39,705 bases of DNA from Jatrophihabitans sp. (GTDB lineage: Bacteria; Actinomycetota; Actinomycetes; Mycobacteriales; Jatrophihabitantaceae), in the NCBI GenBank assembly GCA_025924515.1, contig JAICIE010000016.1:1-39705 (forward strand). The letters run 5' to 3'. This document shows, piece by piece, positions 8,338-15,829 of the stretch. Position 1 is the stretch's first letter; each line of letters begins with the position of its first letter. The notes under the pieces are model-generated. The model was not told the DNA's origin. It ran no database searches and saw only the letters and a list, made by a program, of their open reading frames with translations. Made by a program: the position numbers and the translations under genes.

Positions 8338-9204
8338 CAAAATCCCCCCCGATCCCGGCCCGTCCTGGTGACACACCCGCGAGCCCGGGCGCGCTCACTA
8401 CGAGCGCGATTAGTAGACGAACCATAAACCGTGGGGGCGACGTCCCGCCAGGCTTTGTAACTGAATGTCATCATAGTCGCGATTAGCGAGTCGCCCCATC
8501 ACGCCGTGCGCGGTGCCGGTCTGGGCCGCCTCCTTCAAGTGTTGTCGACATGTCGATAGGGTCACCGAGCGTCCCAAAAGGTAGCGGCGGGTTACCCGCC
8601 CTTCCCGTGGATTAGTCGAGCACCGGCCGGGCACGCGCAGCAGCGCCTGAGGGGCGGGAACACGCGGCCACGTCGATGCGGCGTGTTTGACGGCCTCGTT
8701 CACCCGCTGGACAAGGTCGAGGCTGCCCGAAGGCTGACGCTCACAGCGGCACTGCCGACGTCCGGTTCGCCCTCTGCGCGTCGCTGCTTCTTTCAGGCAG
8801 AGGCCTGGAGGAATAGCGACTCGCGCCCAGGCATCGTCCATGCCACACAGAGCGGCCCGCCGTAAACGCCGAGGTTGCCCGTCAGCTCGCAGCAGGCCGT
8901 GTACGTGGCCTGCCGCGTGCCGCTGGTACCTTCGCCACCTGGCGGGCGGTGTGTTCGGTGACCTTCGACGGAACCTGAACGTACTTATGCAGGAGCACCT
9001 CAAGTGTCTGTCCGCCGAGTTTCGCAACGTTCACTGGTTACAGTCCGTAGGCAAACTCGTCGTGCTCCTTGCGTGTGTCGCTTCCACCTGTTGGGACGGC
9101 CACTTCCCGTACTCGCGCGCTGGCGTCGTCGCCTGGCGATTTCAGCTTGACCGCCACGGAATGGTGTTCTCCTTCGCGCAGAACATGAGATCAGTGGGTC
9201 CTAT
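8338..9204. other. Gene-poor stretch upstream of the phosphatase; 12-bp palindrome inside
   Basis: No convincing coding frame is seen in this 867-bp stretch. It must contain the phosphatase promoter at its left end. It includes a perfect 12-bp palindrome TCGACATGTCGA at 8545-8556 and two copies of CGCGATTAG about 65 bp apart (near 8407 and 8471), whose meaning is unknown. Composition is slightly lower in GC than the flanking genes, consistent with decayed or acquired DNA. The 206 bp at 9273-9478 beyond the paired IS ends are likewise without a recognisable gene. Confidence 0.45.
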
Positions 9205-9272
9205 TGTCAACGCCGCTCAAAAGTTGAACCCCTATCGCCGGCTCCGGGGTCATTTCTCAGGCGGCGCCGACA
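9205..9272. mobile_element. MITE-like remnant: two facing IS21-type terminal repeats
   Basis: The element begins TGTCAACGCCGC and ends, read on the other strand, TGTCGGCGCCGC. Inside each end an A-rich then TGA(A)CCCC stretch follows, so 28-bp ends match imperfectly (about 18 of 28 positions) in inverted orientation around a 12-bp centre. TGT...ACA termini followed by (C/G)GCC...AAAnTTGACCCC-like sequence resemble the ends of IS21-family elements. There is no transposase in between. No clear target-site duplication is visible. Confidence 0.4.
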
Positions 9273-9478
9273 GCCTAATCTGCCTGTTGATGCCTGGCCG
9301 TTGGCTGTTGCCAGCACGTGCCGCTCGCATGTAGCGCACCCCATAGGGCGCGCGGGCGTGGTTAACCTGCCAGGTAGGGCCTGTCCAGCGCTCCCGTGGA
9401 GGCTCAGCGTCGGGCCTCGCCGCAGGTGATGGGACGCTTCTTTTGTCGCATGTCTCAACATCATCCATACCAAGTCAG

Positions 9479-9916
9479 TTAGGCGGGCGGGCGACCATTG
9501 AGCAATCGCCGGCGGGTGTGTTCGTAGAGCCCGTCGAAGAGGGCGTCGGTGATTGCCAGGGTTGCTTCGTCGCTGCCGCTCGTCAGGGAGATTCCACGGA
9601 TGAGCACGTCAAGTCCGGCGGCGACGGGGGCGTCGAAGCGGTCGTCGGCCAGGTCCGCCTGATGCACGATGTGGCCGATCTCCTCCAAGGCCGGGTCATC
9701 GTCGAGGCGGTAACGGGCCAGCGCGCTTTCGAAGGAGCAGCGGCCGCCGTGGTGACCGAGTTCGACGCCGCGCATGTCAAAGCCGGTGGCGTCGGCCGGC
9801 GAGTCGGCGGGATCGGGCAGGAACAGGAACTGCGCGGTGGGATCGATGAAGCGGCGGATCAGCCAGGCGCACGCGGCGCGGTCGACGTGCAAACCTTCTC
9901 GGGTGGCCCACCTCAT
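9479..9916 (-). CDS. ChrB C-terminal-type domain protein (chromate resistance)
   Basis: This 145-aa protein matches the C-terminal domain of the chromate-resistance protein ChrB: CAWLIRRFIDP near the N-terminus, GRCSFESALARYRLDDDPAL in the middle and IVHQADLADD after it. In ChrB this domain follows an N-terminal winged-helix-like domain in one polypeptide; here that domain is a separate gene upstream whose stop overlaps this ATG by 4 bp (ATGA at 9916-9913). The two should be made in equal amounts and may act as a complex. A paralogue with the same motifs lies at 12161-12634. In known systems ChrB senses chromate and controls the exporter; the actual signal here is not shown. Confidence 0.85.
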   Translation of the reverse strand: MRWATREGLHVDRAACAWLIRRFIDPTAQFLFLPDPADSPADATGFDMRGVELGHHGGRCSFESALARYRLDDDPALEEIGHIVHQADLADDRFDAPVAAGLDVLIRGISLTSGSDEATLAITDALFDGLYEHTRRRLLNGRPPA

Positions 9917-10419
9917 CGCCGCATCGTCGCACCCGGGGGGCGCCGGCTGTCGTCACCGACCAGACCGGCGACGGCACGCTCGGCCCATTCACGTTGCGGA
10001 GGCGGAAAGAAGTCACGGTCGCTGATCTGGCGCAGCTCCCGAGACAGTCGTGTGGCGATGCGCCGTCGGGTCGTTAAGTCTGCCCCGCTGGCTGCAGCAG
10101 CCTCGGCGAGGATGTCGTCGTACTCGGCGCCGACGGCCGCGCTCATCCTGGCGGTGATCGTCTTGAGGCCGGCGCGGTCGGCGGGACGGCCGAGCCACAC
10201 GCTGGCCTCGCCGCCGTGGTCGAGCACGTCCTCGGCAATCCACTCGAGCGCTTCGCGGGTGCGGGGATCGTTAGGAAGGGCGACGAGCCCATCGCCGAGT
10301 TGTGCGGCACCGAGGCGCTTGAGAGTTCGCCAGACGGCCGAGCGGGGAGTCGAAGGCACCCGCGGTAGTCGGTAGAACAGCAACACCCACTCGTCGTCAG
10401 CGCGCTGGCGGTCGCCCAC
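9913..10419 (-). CDS. ChrB N-terminal domain protein (putative DNA-binding half of split ChrB)
   Basis: The likely start is GTG 10419 (VGDRQRADDEWVLLFYRLPRVPS), giving 168 aa; the frame is open upstream through the divergent promoter, but that extension would overlap the operators. WVLLFYRLPRVPSTPRSAVWRTLKRLGA is the hallmark beginning of ChrB-family N-terminal domains, which are PaaX-like. A helical region (about 75-140) with RRRIATRLSRELRQISDRDFF follows. It is the first gene of a two-gene minus-strand unit and is transcribed away from an MFS gene across a 66-bp gap carrying two tandem dyads, so it is the best candidate for the protein that binds them. No strong ribosome site precedes the GTG. 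Confidence 0.8.
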   Translation of the reverse strand: MGDRQRADDEWVLLFYRLPRVPSTPRSAVWRTLKRLGAAQLGDGLVALPNDPRTREALEWIAEDVLDHGGEASVWLGRPADRAGLKTITARMSAAVGAEYDDILAEAAAASGADLTTRRRIATRLSRELRQISDRDFFPPPQREWAERAVAGLVGDDSRRPPGATMRR

Positions 10420-10439
10420 GGCGTCGAGGGTACGTTTGC

Positions 10440-10475
10440 TGCAACCGTGGTTGCAATTGTGCGACCGTGGTTGCA
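10440..10475. promoter_or_regulatory. Two tandem operator dyads between split chrB and MFS operon
   Basis: TGCAACCGTGGTTGCA (10440-10455) and TGCGACCGTGGTTGCA (10460-10475) are dyads with 7-bp arms around a GT centre, the second with one arm mismatch. Their starts are exactly 20 bp apart, i.e. two helical turns, on the same face of DNA. They fill the short gap between the divergent starts, so a bound protein would control both units. Confidence 0.7.
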
Positions 10476-10485
10476 CGATGGCGCG

Positions 10486-11781
10486 GTGGTCGACAACCCG
10501 CGGAAGCCGTTTCGGCTCAGCCGCGACGCCCGCCTGCTGGTCACCGGGCAAGGAGTGCGTGCAGCCGGGTACGGCTTTACCGCGGTCATCCTGGGCGCGC
10601 TGTTAGGGGCCCGCGGCTACAGCCCGCTGAAGGCGGGCGTGGTGCTGACGGCGTTGATCGCCGGGACGGCGCTGGCATCGCTGGTCGTCGGAGCGGTGGC
10701 GGACCGTTTCGGACGGCGCCGCTGCTATGGCGGGTTCTTCCTGCTCATCGCCGCGGCCGGTGCTGCCGTGGGAGCCGGTGCGCCGTGCTGGCTCCTGATT
10801 GTGATCGCCCTCACGGGAGCGCTGTCGATGGACGTGGTCGACAACGGCCCGGCGACCACGCTGGAGCAGGTCATGCTGGCGGCCGAGGACTCTGGCACCT
10901 CACGGGTGTACGGCCGGTACAACGCGGTAGGCGCCGCCGCCGGGGCGCTGGGGGCGCTGGCGGCATCGCTACCCGGGCTCCGGCACACGGCGGGGGCCGA
11001 AGTTCGGCCGTGGTGGTTCGCAGTCCTCGTCCCTGTCGGGCTCGCCGGGGTCTTGTTGGCGTGGCGGCTCACGGTCGCAGTCGAGGCCGAGCCTTCCGGG
11101 GCTGCGGACAAGCCGACGCTGCTCGATGCGCTGCGCGGGCGGTCGGGAGTCGGCCCCTCCCGGCGGGTGGTGCGCCGGTTGTCCGGCCTGTTCGCGGTCG
11201 ACGCCGCCGGTGGCGGGTTGGTGACCACGGCGTTCCTGTCCTACTTCTTCGCCACCCGCTACGGAGTGAGCGTGGCGGCACTGGGGTGGCTGTTCTTCGC
11301 CGTCTCGGTGGTGCAGGCGATCTCGGTGGCCGCCGCGCCGCTGTTGGCGCGCCGGTTCGGGCTGATCGTCACCATGGTGGGCACCCACCTGCCCAGCAAT
11401 GTGCTGCTCGCCGCGGTGGCCCTCGCCCCGACGTTCCCCGTGGCGGCGGCGCTGCTCCTGGCCCGCACCACCCTGTCGCAGATGGACGTACCTACCCGGC
11501 AAGCGTTGGTGATGAGCGTGGTCACACCGGCAGAGCGGACCGGGGCCGCGGCGGTGACGAACGCCGCCCGGTACACCGTGCGTCCGTTCGGGCCGCTGGT
11601 CGCCGGGGGGGTGCAGCAGATCGCGCTCGGCGCGCCGTTGGTCCTCGCCGGGGTGATCAAGGGCGTCTACGACGTGGCGCTGTGGCGCTGGGCCCGGCAC
11701 CTCCCGCTCAGGACACCGGCTGCCGTGGCCCAGCCGTCGTCAGTCACACCCGCCCCGCCTGGCAGTCCGGAAGGAGCATGA
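10486..11781 (+). CDS. MFS transporter of the ChrB-linked locus
   Basis: About 431 aa with roughly twelve predicted transmembrane segments and the MFS loop 2-3 motif GAVADRFGRRR (about residues 75-85). The second half repeats the pattern after a cytoplasmic loop (about 200-235). GTG 10486 is chosen because an earlier in-frame GTG (10447) lies inside the operator pair. The stop overlaps the next ATG by 4 bp. ChrB-linked MFS proteins are found in actinobacterial metal/oxyanion loci; export of an oxyanion or its adduct is the natural guess, but the substrate cannot be read from the sequence. It is not a ChrA-type (CHR family) transporter. Confidence 0.88.
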   Translation: MVDNPRKPFRLSRDARLLVTGQGVRAAGYGFTAVILGALLGARGYSPLKAGVVLTALIAGTALASLVVGAVADRFGRRRCYGGFFLLIAAAGAAVGAGAPCWLLIVIALTGALSMDVVDNGPATTLEQVMLAAEDSGTSRVYGRYNAVGAAAGALGALAASLPGLRHTAGAEVRPWWFAVLVPVGLAGVLLAWRLTVAVEAEPSGAADKPTLLDALRGRSGVGPSRRVVRRLSGLFAVDAAGGGLVTTAFLSYFFATRYGVSVAALGWLFFAVSVVQAISVAAAPLLARRFGLIVTMVGTHLPSNVLLAAVALAPTFPVAAALLLARTTLSQMDVPTRQALVMSVVTPAERTGAAAVTNAARYTVRPFGPLVAGGVQQIALGAPLVLAGVIKGVYDVALWRWARHLPLRTPAAVAQPSSVTPAPPGSPEGA

Positions 11782-12164
11782 TGATCCTCTGTCTGCGCAC
11801 CGTCGAGGTGCCGCCGGAGTGGCGGCAGCGCTACCTGGACTGGATTGCCGCCGGCCGGGAGATTCGCCAGCAGCACGGCATCCTCGCCGAATTGGTGTGC
11901 GAGCGGAGCGACGGCGGGCCCACTGTGGTGATCACCGCCTGGCCCAGTCACGAGGTCTTCGACGCCTGGATCGCCACCCCGCACCGGGATGCGCTGACCG
12001 CCAGCGAAGTTCACCAGGCCGTCCGGTACGCGCCCATCATCCGCTACGACGTGCCCGGCGGTTACCTCAACCTGCCCGGCCTCACCCTCGCTGACCCGGC
12101 TCCGCCGACGACATCCGGCTCAATCGCGCCCGACAAGACCACGCCCAAGGAGGAGACGCCATGA
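11778..12164 (+). CDS. Small ABM-like (dimeric alpha/beta-barrel) protein
   Basis: The 128-aa product begins MMILCLRTVEVPPEWRQRYLDW and contains ...VVITAWPSHEVFDAWIATPH..., a layout of strand-helix-strand-strand-helix that resembles antibiotic-biosynthesis-monooxygenase-like/dimeric ferredoxin-fold proteins. The last 25 residues are a disordered Pro/Thr tail. It overlaps the MFS stop by 4 bp (ATGA) and its own stop overlaps the ChrB-domain start by 4 bp. An in-frame second ATG is at 11781. The fold assignment is tentative and catalytic residues cannot be named; the coupling shows it works with the transporter and ChrB-domain proteins. Confidence 0.75.
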   Translation: MMILCLRTVEVPPEWRQRYLDWIAAGREIRQQHGILAELVCERSDGGPTVVITAWPSHEVFDAWIATPHRDALTASEVHQAVRYAPIIRYDVPGGYLNLPGLTLADPAPPTTSGSIAPDKTTPKEETP

Positions 12165-12634
12165 AGTGGATTACCCGCGCGCGCCCGAAGACCGACCGGA
12201 TCGCCTGTCCCTGGTTGATCAAGCGGTTTATCGATCCCGCGGCCGAGATCATCTACGTACCCGCGGACATGGTGCTGGACCACGCCAAGGAGGTCGGCGG
12301 GAAATCCTTCGACGCCCCCGGCGCCGACTTCCACCACCAGCCCAACCCGGCCGGCGGGGAACGGTGCAGCTTCGAAACCCTGATCGCCGCCTACAGCCTC
12401 GATGACGACGACCCAGCGCTGGCGCGGCTGGCCAAGATCGTGCATGCCGCCGACCTCGCCTCCGAGCTGGACACCGACCCGCTCGCGCCAGGGCTGCTTG
12501 CCATCGGCCTCGGCGGACTCGACGTCGAAGCCGACGACCACGCCCTGCTGGCCCGCGCCGAGTTCGTCTACGACGCCCTCTACGCCTGGTGCCGCCAGCA
12601 GGTCACCGCCGACACCGCGCCGGCGACGGCATGA
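12161..12634 (+). CDS. ChrB-domain protein, operon copy
   Basis: This 157-aa protein carries the ChrB C-terminal signature: MKWITRARPKTDRIACPWLI then KRFIDP, a HHQP segment, ERCSFETLIAAYSLDDDDPAL and KIVHAADLASE. It is a paralogue of the protein at 9479-9916 but more distant than a recent duplicate. It has no N-terminal DNA-binding domain. The ATG at 12161 follows AAGGAGGAG with good spacing and overlaps the previous stop; the stop overlaps the DUF2148 start by 4 bp. Conserved Cys and His (IACPWL, HH, RC, VHAAD) suggest metal or redox chemistry. In some genomes such stand-alone domains are annotated as chromate-resistance proteins; the substrate is unproven. Confidence 0.85.
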   Translation: MKWITRARPKTDRIACPWLIKRFIDPAAEIIYVPADMVLDHAKEVGGKSFDAPGADFHHQPNPAGGERCSFETLIAAYSLDDDDPALARLAKIVHAADLASELDTDPLAPGLLAIGLGGLDVEADDHALLARAEFVYDALYAWCRQQVTADTAPATA

Positions 12635-13425
12635 CCGACTCGGTCCAGGGCAACAACCCAGACGCTCGCGAGGATGCCGATGCGCACGCCGGACCCGGGA
12701 TCGTGCGATTCGGCGACTTGCGCGGCCCGGTAGTGCGTCAAGTCGGGCAGCTTATGGCGGCGGCGGCGATGACGGCACCGAAATCCGGGGGCCAGATGCT
12801 CGGCGCCGGGGCCCCGGTGTTCATCGAGACCGTGCTCGTCGACGACCGGGAGATCCTCACCAGGCTCGCCGGGTGGATGCGGGCGCGAGGTAAGGAGCGG
12901 CGTGAGGCGATCTGGTTCCGCGACGCTGACGCGGCCGAAGCCATCGATGCGGTGCTGTTCGTCGGTCTGGTCAACCCGTATCCGCCGAACTACGACTGCG
13001 GTGCGTGCGGCTACGCCACCTGCGCCGAGTTCCTGCACGCCAACAAGACTCTGCGCGAGCAGTCGAAGGAACTGGAGTTCTCCGGTCCGACCTGCAACCT
13101 GCGGGGAATCGATCTCGGCGTAGCCGTCGGTTCGGCAGCGCGTACTGCGGCCGAGCACTGCGTCGACTGCCGCTGCCAGACCCGCATCGCGGTCGCCGCC
13201 CGCCACGCCGGGCTCATCGAGGCCGAGGTCGCCGTTGCGATGTCGCTTTCGCTGACACACAAGGCCGTCACCTTCGACCGCCGCATGCCGCAGATCGACT
13301 ACGACGCCCTAGATACGCCCGCCACCGGGCTGCTTCCCGTCGGAATCCCGGGCGCAACCCGCGCCCAAGGGGCCCGGAACAAGCAACAACCCCGAACGCC
13401 GACACCCCGCCCGTCTCGAGCCTGA
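12631..13425 (+). CDS. DUF2148 ferredoxin-like Fe-S domain protein
   Basis: The 264-aa product starts at ATG 12631, overlapping the previous stop (ATGA). Residues about 35-220 match the DUF2148 pattern: TAPKSGGQ, IWFRDADAAEAIDAVLFVGL, the cysteine cluster YDCGACGYATC, SGPTCNLRGIDLGVAVGSA, HCVDCRCQTRIAVAARHAG and SLSLTHKAVTFDR. The cysteines would fit an Fe-S cluster. The C-terminal 40 residues are a basic Pro/Arg/Gln tail that looks disordered. DUF2148 has no firm biochemical role; an electron-transfer or reductase part is a reasonable inference because it is tied to ChrB-domain and ABM-like partners. It is the last gene of the coupled operon. Confidence 0.85.
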   Translation: MTDSVQGNNPDAREDADAHAGPGIVRFGDLRGPVVRQVGQLMAAAAMTAPKSGGQMLGAGAPVFIETVLVDDREILTRLAGWMRARGKERREAIWFRDADAAEAIDAVLFVGLVNPYPPNYDCGACGYATCAEFLHANKTLREQSKELEFSGPTCNLRGIDLGVAVGSAARTAAEHCVDCRCQTRIAVAARHAGLIEAEVAVAMSLSLTHKAVTFDRRMPQIDYDALDTPATGLLPVGIPGATRAQGARNKQQPRTPTPRPSRA

Positions 13426-13536
13426 GGTCAGTCGTTCGGGTATCCGACGACAGGTGGGGGGAGCGGAGCCCTCCGTCTGGTGGTCGCGCTTTTTGCCAAA
13501 CGCTTGCAATTAGAACGTGCGTACGCCGAACAACGT

Positions 13537-14610
13537 ATGCTCGCGGTCGTGACCCACAAGACCCGTGACCGTCATGACCACGGGGGCGTCGATCACCACG
13601 ACGGGCACCACGACTATGACCATGATCATCACCATGACCATAAGGCCCCGGCGGCCGCATGGCGGCACGTGCGGCATGCGCTCTCCGAGGCTGTTGGCGG
13701 TCACAGCCACGACTCCGCCGACCAGGTGGATCAGGCGCTGGAGGCCGACGCCGCCGGCCGTCGCGCATTAGTCATCAGCCTGGTCGGGTTGGCGGTCACA
13801 GCAACGCTGCAGGCGATTGTGGTGGTGCTGTCCGGATCGGTCGCACTGCTGGGCGACACGCTGCACAACTTCGCCGACGCCCTCACCGCCGTGCCCTTGC
13901 TCGTCGCCTTCGCCCTAGCCCGGCGGCCGCCCACCAAGCGGTTCACCTACGGCTACGGGCGCGCCGAAGACCTCGGCGGCGTTTTCGTGGTGTCGATGAT
14001 CGCGTTGTCGTCGGCACTGGCCGCGTACGAGTCCATCCGCCGGCTAATTCATCCCGCGACGGTCACGCACGTGTGGGCCGTGGCCTGTGCTGCTGTCGTT
14101 GGCTTCCTCGGGAATGAACTGGTCGCCCGATACCGCATCCGAGTGGGCCACCAGATCGGTTCTGCAGCACTGGTCGCCGACGGGCTCCACGCCCGTACCG
14201 ACGGGTTCACCAGCCTTGCCGTGCTGCTCGGCGCCGGCGGGGTAGCGATTGGCTGGACCTGGGCGGACCCGATCGTCGGCCTACTGATCACGGTGGCGAT
14301 CCTCGGGGTGTTGCGCTCGGCTGTGGCTCAGATCGCCGCCCGGCTGATGGACGCCGTCGACCCCACGCTCGTCGACCAAGCCAGCGAGGCAATGCGCTCG
14401 GTCGACGGCGTGAACGACGTACGGGAATTGCGCATCCGGTGGATCGGCCACACCCTTCGGGCCGAAGCAGACCTCACAGTCGACCCCACGATCAGCGTGG
14501 CCACTGCGCACGACCTGGCGCACCATGCCGAGGAACATTTGCTTACCTACGTGCCGCGGCTTACCGCCGCAACTATCCACATCAGCCCGGACGGGGCACA
14601 CGGTCGGTAG
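13537..14610 (+). CDS. Cation diffusion facilitator (CDF) metal exporter with His-rich N-terminus
   Basis: About 357 aa. The N-terminal 40 residues are loaded with His and Asp (DHHDGHHDYDHDHHHDH), a metal-binding stretch common in Zn/Co/Cd CDF exporters. Six transmembrane segments follow (about 75-280). The metal site is visible as GDTLHNFADAL in TM2 and GLHARTDGFTSL in TM5, i.e. the HxxxD pairs typical of the family. A cytoplasmic C-terminal domain (about 285-350, ARLMDAVDP...VRELRIRWIGHTLRAEADL) completes it. Starts at 13480, 13537 and 13549 are in frame; ATG 13537 is chosen but no good ribosome site distinguishes it. It probably exports Zn2+ or a similar divalent cation in exchange for protons. 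Confidence 0.92.
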   Translation: MLAVVTHKTRDRHDHGGVDHHDGHHDYDHDHHHDHKAPAAAWRHVRHALSEAVGGHSHDSADQVDQALEADAAGRRALVISLVGLAVTATLQAIVVVLSGSVALLGDTLHNFADALTAVPLLVAFALARRPPTKRFTYGYGRAEDLGGVFVVSMIALSSALAAYESIRRLIHPATVTHVWAVACAAVVGFLGNELVARYRIRVGHQIGSAALVADGLHARTDGFTSLAVLLGAGGVAIGWTWADPIVGLLITVAILGVLRSAVAQIAARLMDAVDPTLVDQASEAMRSVDGVNDVRELRIRWIGHTLRAEADLTVDPTISVATAHDLAHHAEEHLLTYVPRLTAATIHISPDGAHGR

Positions 14611-14798
14611 CCCACCACCGGACGAGTGCGGTCCGGGAGTTGCTTCGCGCTGCTTGACGGGACCGCGGAGAGCCTCCCGGCGACAGTAGATCGCTGCGGC
14701 GCTCGCGGTTGCCCACCTGATCGCACAAATATTGCGGACTGGGCGCGGACTGGGCGGGGGTTGTCTGCGACTTTCGCCCAGGCATCGAGACCGTGCCG

Positions 14799-14817
14799 GG
14801 CCCCGGAATCCGGGGCC
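14799..14817. terminator. Hairpin between the CDF gene and tRNA-Lys
   Basis: A perfect 8-bp stem (GGCCCCGG / CCGGGGCC) with an AAT loop. A weaker hairpin (CCGGAC / GTCCGG) lies at 14618-14636, closer to the CDF stop. Either could terminate CDF transcription from the left or tRNA transcription from the right. Confidence 0.5.
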
Positions 14818-14826
14818 GAGCGCTAG

Positions 14827-14881
14827 GTGGGCCAGAGCGTGGGCCAAAGCGTGGGCCAGAGCGTGGGCCAAAGCGTGGGCC
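14827..14881. repeat. 12-bp tandem repeat copied from the tRNA-Lys 3' end
   Basis: Four full copies of GTGGGCCARAGC (alternating AGAGC and AAAGC, so also a 24-bp double unit) run from 14827 to 14874, and the first 7 bp of a fifth copy (GTGGGCC, 14875-14881) overlap the 3' acceptor end of the tRNA gene. The array is therefore phased on the tRNA terminus. Confidence 0.85.
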
Positions 14882-14947
14882 CCGCGGGACTCGAACCCGC
14901 AACCTACGGATTAAAAGTCCGCAGCTCTGCCATTGAGCTAGAGGCCC
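14876..14947 (-). tRNA. tRNA-Lys (anticodon UUU)
   Basis: The minus strand folds into a complete cloverleaf of 72 nt: acceptor GGGCCTC / GGGGCCC (one G-U pair), D stem GCTC/GAGC, anticodon stem GCGGA/TCCGT with loop CTTTTAA giving anticodon TTT, T arm GCGGG-TTCGAGT-CCCGC, and discriminator A. CCA is not encoded. A 7-bp-arm inverted repeat (CCAGAGA/TCTCTGG, 14953-14982) lies just upstream of its 5' end. Confidence 0.97.
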
Positions 14948-15139
14948 CGGTTCCAGAGAAAACCTGATCGAGAAGTCTCTGGACGCCGCCCGCGTGCGAG
15001 CTCACGGCGCGCGGTAGGCCCCATGATGCCAGCAGAGGGCGCCGGGTCGGTCCGCTAGGGCGCCGAGATCGGCCTGAGGGTGTGCGGCCGCCCGCCGAAG
15101 GGCTGTCAACCGAGGCGGTTCGCGAGGCAGGTCGTGGCG

Positions 15140-15313
15140 CTAGGCCGTGTCGTCGAGGACGTTCCGCTGACGGTGCAGCCGCAGATGATGATGCCAGGCG
15201 GCGGAGTTGATCGCGATGGCCGGGCCGAGCAGCCGCAGTTCCTGGCCCCGCACGTCGGCGGGCAGCCACTTGACGCGGGCGCTGTGGGTGATCATCTCTC
15301 GGTCTCCGGTCAT
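15140..15313 (-). CDS. Small hypothetical protein (57 aa)
   Basis: A short frame reads MTGDREMITHSARVKWLPAD at its start and continues through RLLGPAIAINSAAWHHHLRLH to a TAG at 15140. Its composition (mixed hydrophobic, a Trp-His-His-His segment, no Arg/Pro runs) looks like a true small protein. A second in-frame ATG at 15295 has GGAG upstream and would give 51 aa. No family is recognised and the gene stands alone between tRNA-Lys and a lipoprotein gene. Confidence 0.4.
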   Translation of the reverse strand: MTGDREMITHSARVKWLPADVRGQELRLLGPAIAINSAAWHHHLRLHRQRNVLDDTA

Positions 15314-15427
15314 GCGCGGCGCGACCGTGGCCGGTTGTCCGGAGCTGCCGCGCTAGCTTCACGCAGCTGGACCGGGTACCTCACCGGTGGGACAGTGTGT
15401 CCGTCGGTGGGAGAGGGTGATCGTTAG

Positions 15428-15829
15428 ATGCGGCCGCCTCGGTCAGGCGCTGTCCTGGTGTCCGGCCTCGCGCTGTTGACTTCAGCCTGCGCCGCTGGCG
15501 CGGGCAGCGCCGCGACGCCGCCAAGGTCTTCGTCACCGGCATCCTCTATGGCGGGGTGCGAGCGCACTAGCACCGGCTTCGCGTTGAGCCTGGTGCGCGA
15601 CAGCGGCGGGCAATCCACGCCGCTCGCAGCTGCGGTGTACTTCGGTGCGCACGGCGGTGTCCCCGGCTATGGCTTTGTGGCTCGCAGATGGCAAACCTTG
15701 CCGAGGCCGTCCCGCAGGGGGCCGGAAGGGGTGACGCTGCGAGCGGGTAACGCGGTAATCCACGTTGTCCAGCTGGGCGATGCCACCTGGGCCGTGGACA
15801 GGGGTCGCCTCTGCGAGGGCCGCAGCTGA
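15428..15829 (+). CDS. Small putative lipoprotein
   Basis: The 133-aa product has a lipoprotein signal peptide: basic start (MRPPRSG), hydrophobic core and lipobox LTSAC with the lipidated Cys near residue 21. A Ser/Pro/Ala linker follows (about 22-42), then a small globular domain with two further cysteines (AGCERTSTG and RLCEG) that could form a disulfide. A GAGAGGG ribosome site precedes ATG 15428. No family is recognised; location on the outer face of the membrane is inferred from the lipobox. Confidence 0.65.
   Translation: MRPPRSGAVLVSGLALLTSACAAGAGSAATPPRSSSPASSMAGCERTSTGFALSLVRDSGGQSTPLAAAVYFGAHGGVPGYGFVARRWQTLPRPSRRGPEGVTLRAGNAVIHVVQLGDATWAVDRGRLCEGRS

Noticed and set aside
8545-8556. 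TCGACATGTCGA palindrome as a dif or attachment site
   Set aside because: It is only 12 bp, lacks the XerC/XerD arms of a dif site, and no recombinase is near; it is noted only as a possible operator.
8410-9334. Coding frames of 164-205 codons in the gap before the ChrB locus
   Set aside because: Arg/Cys/Trp-rich composition, no ribosome site and no domain on either strand.
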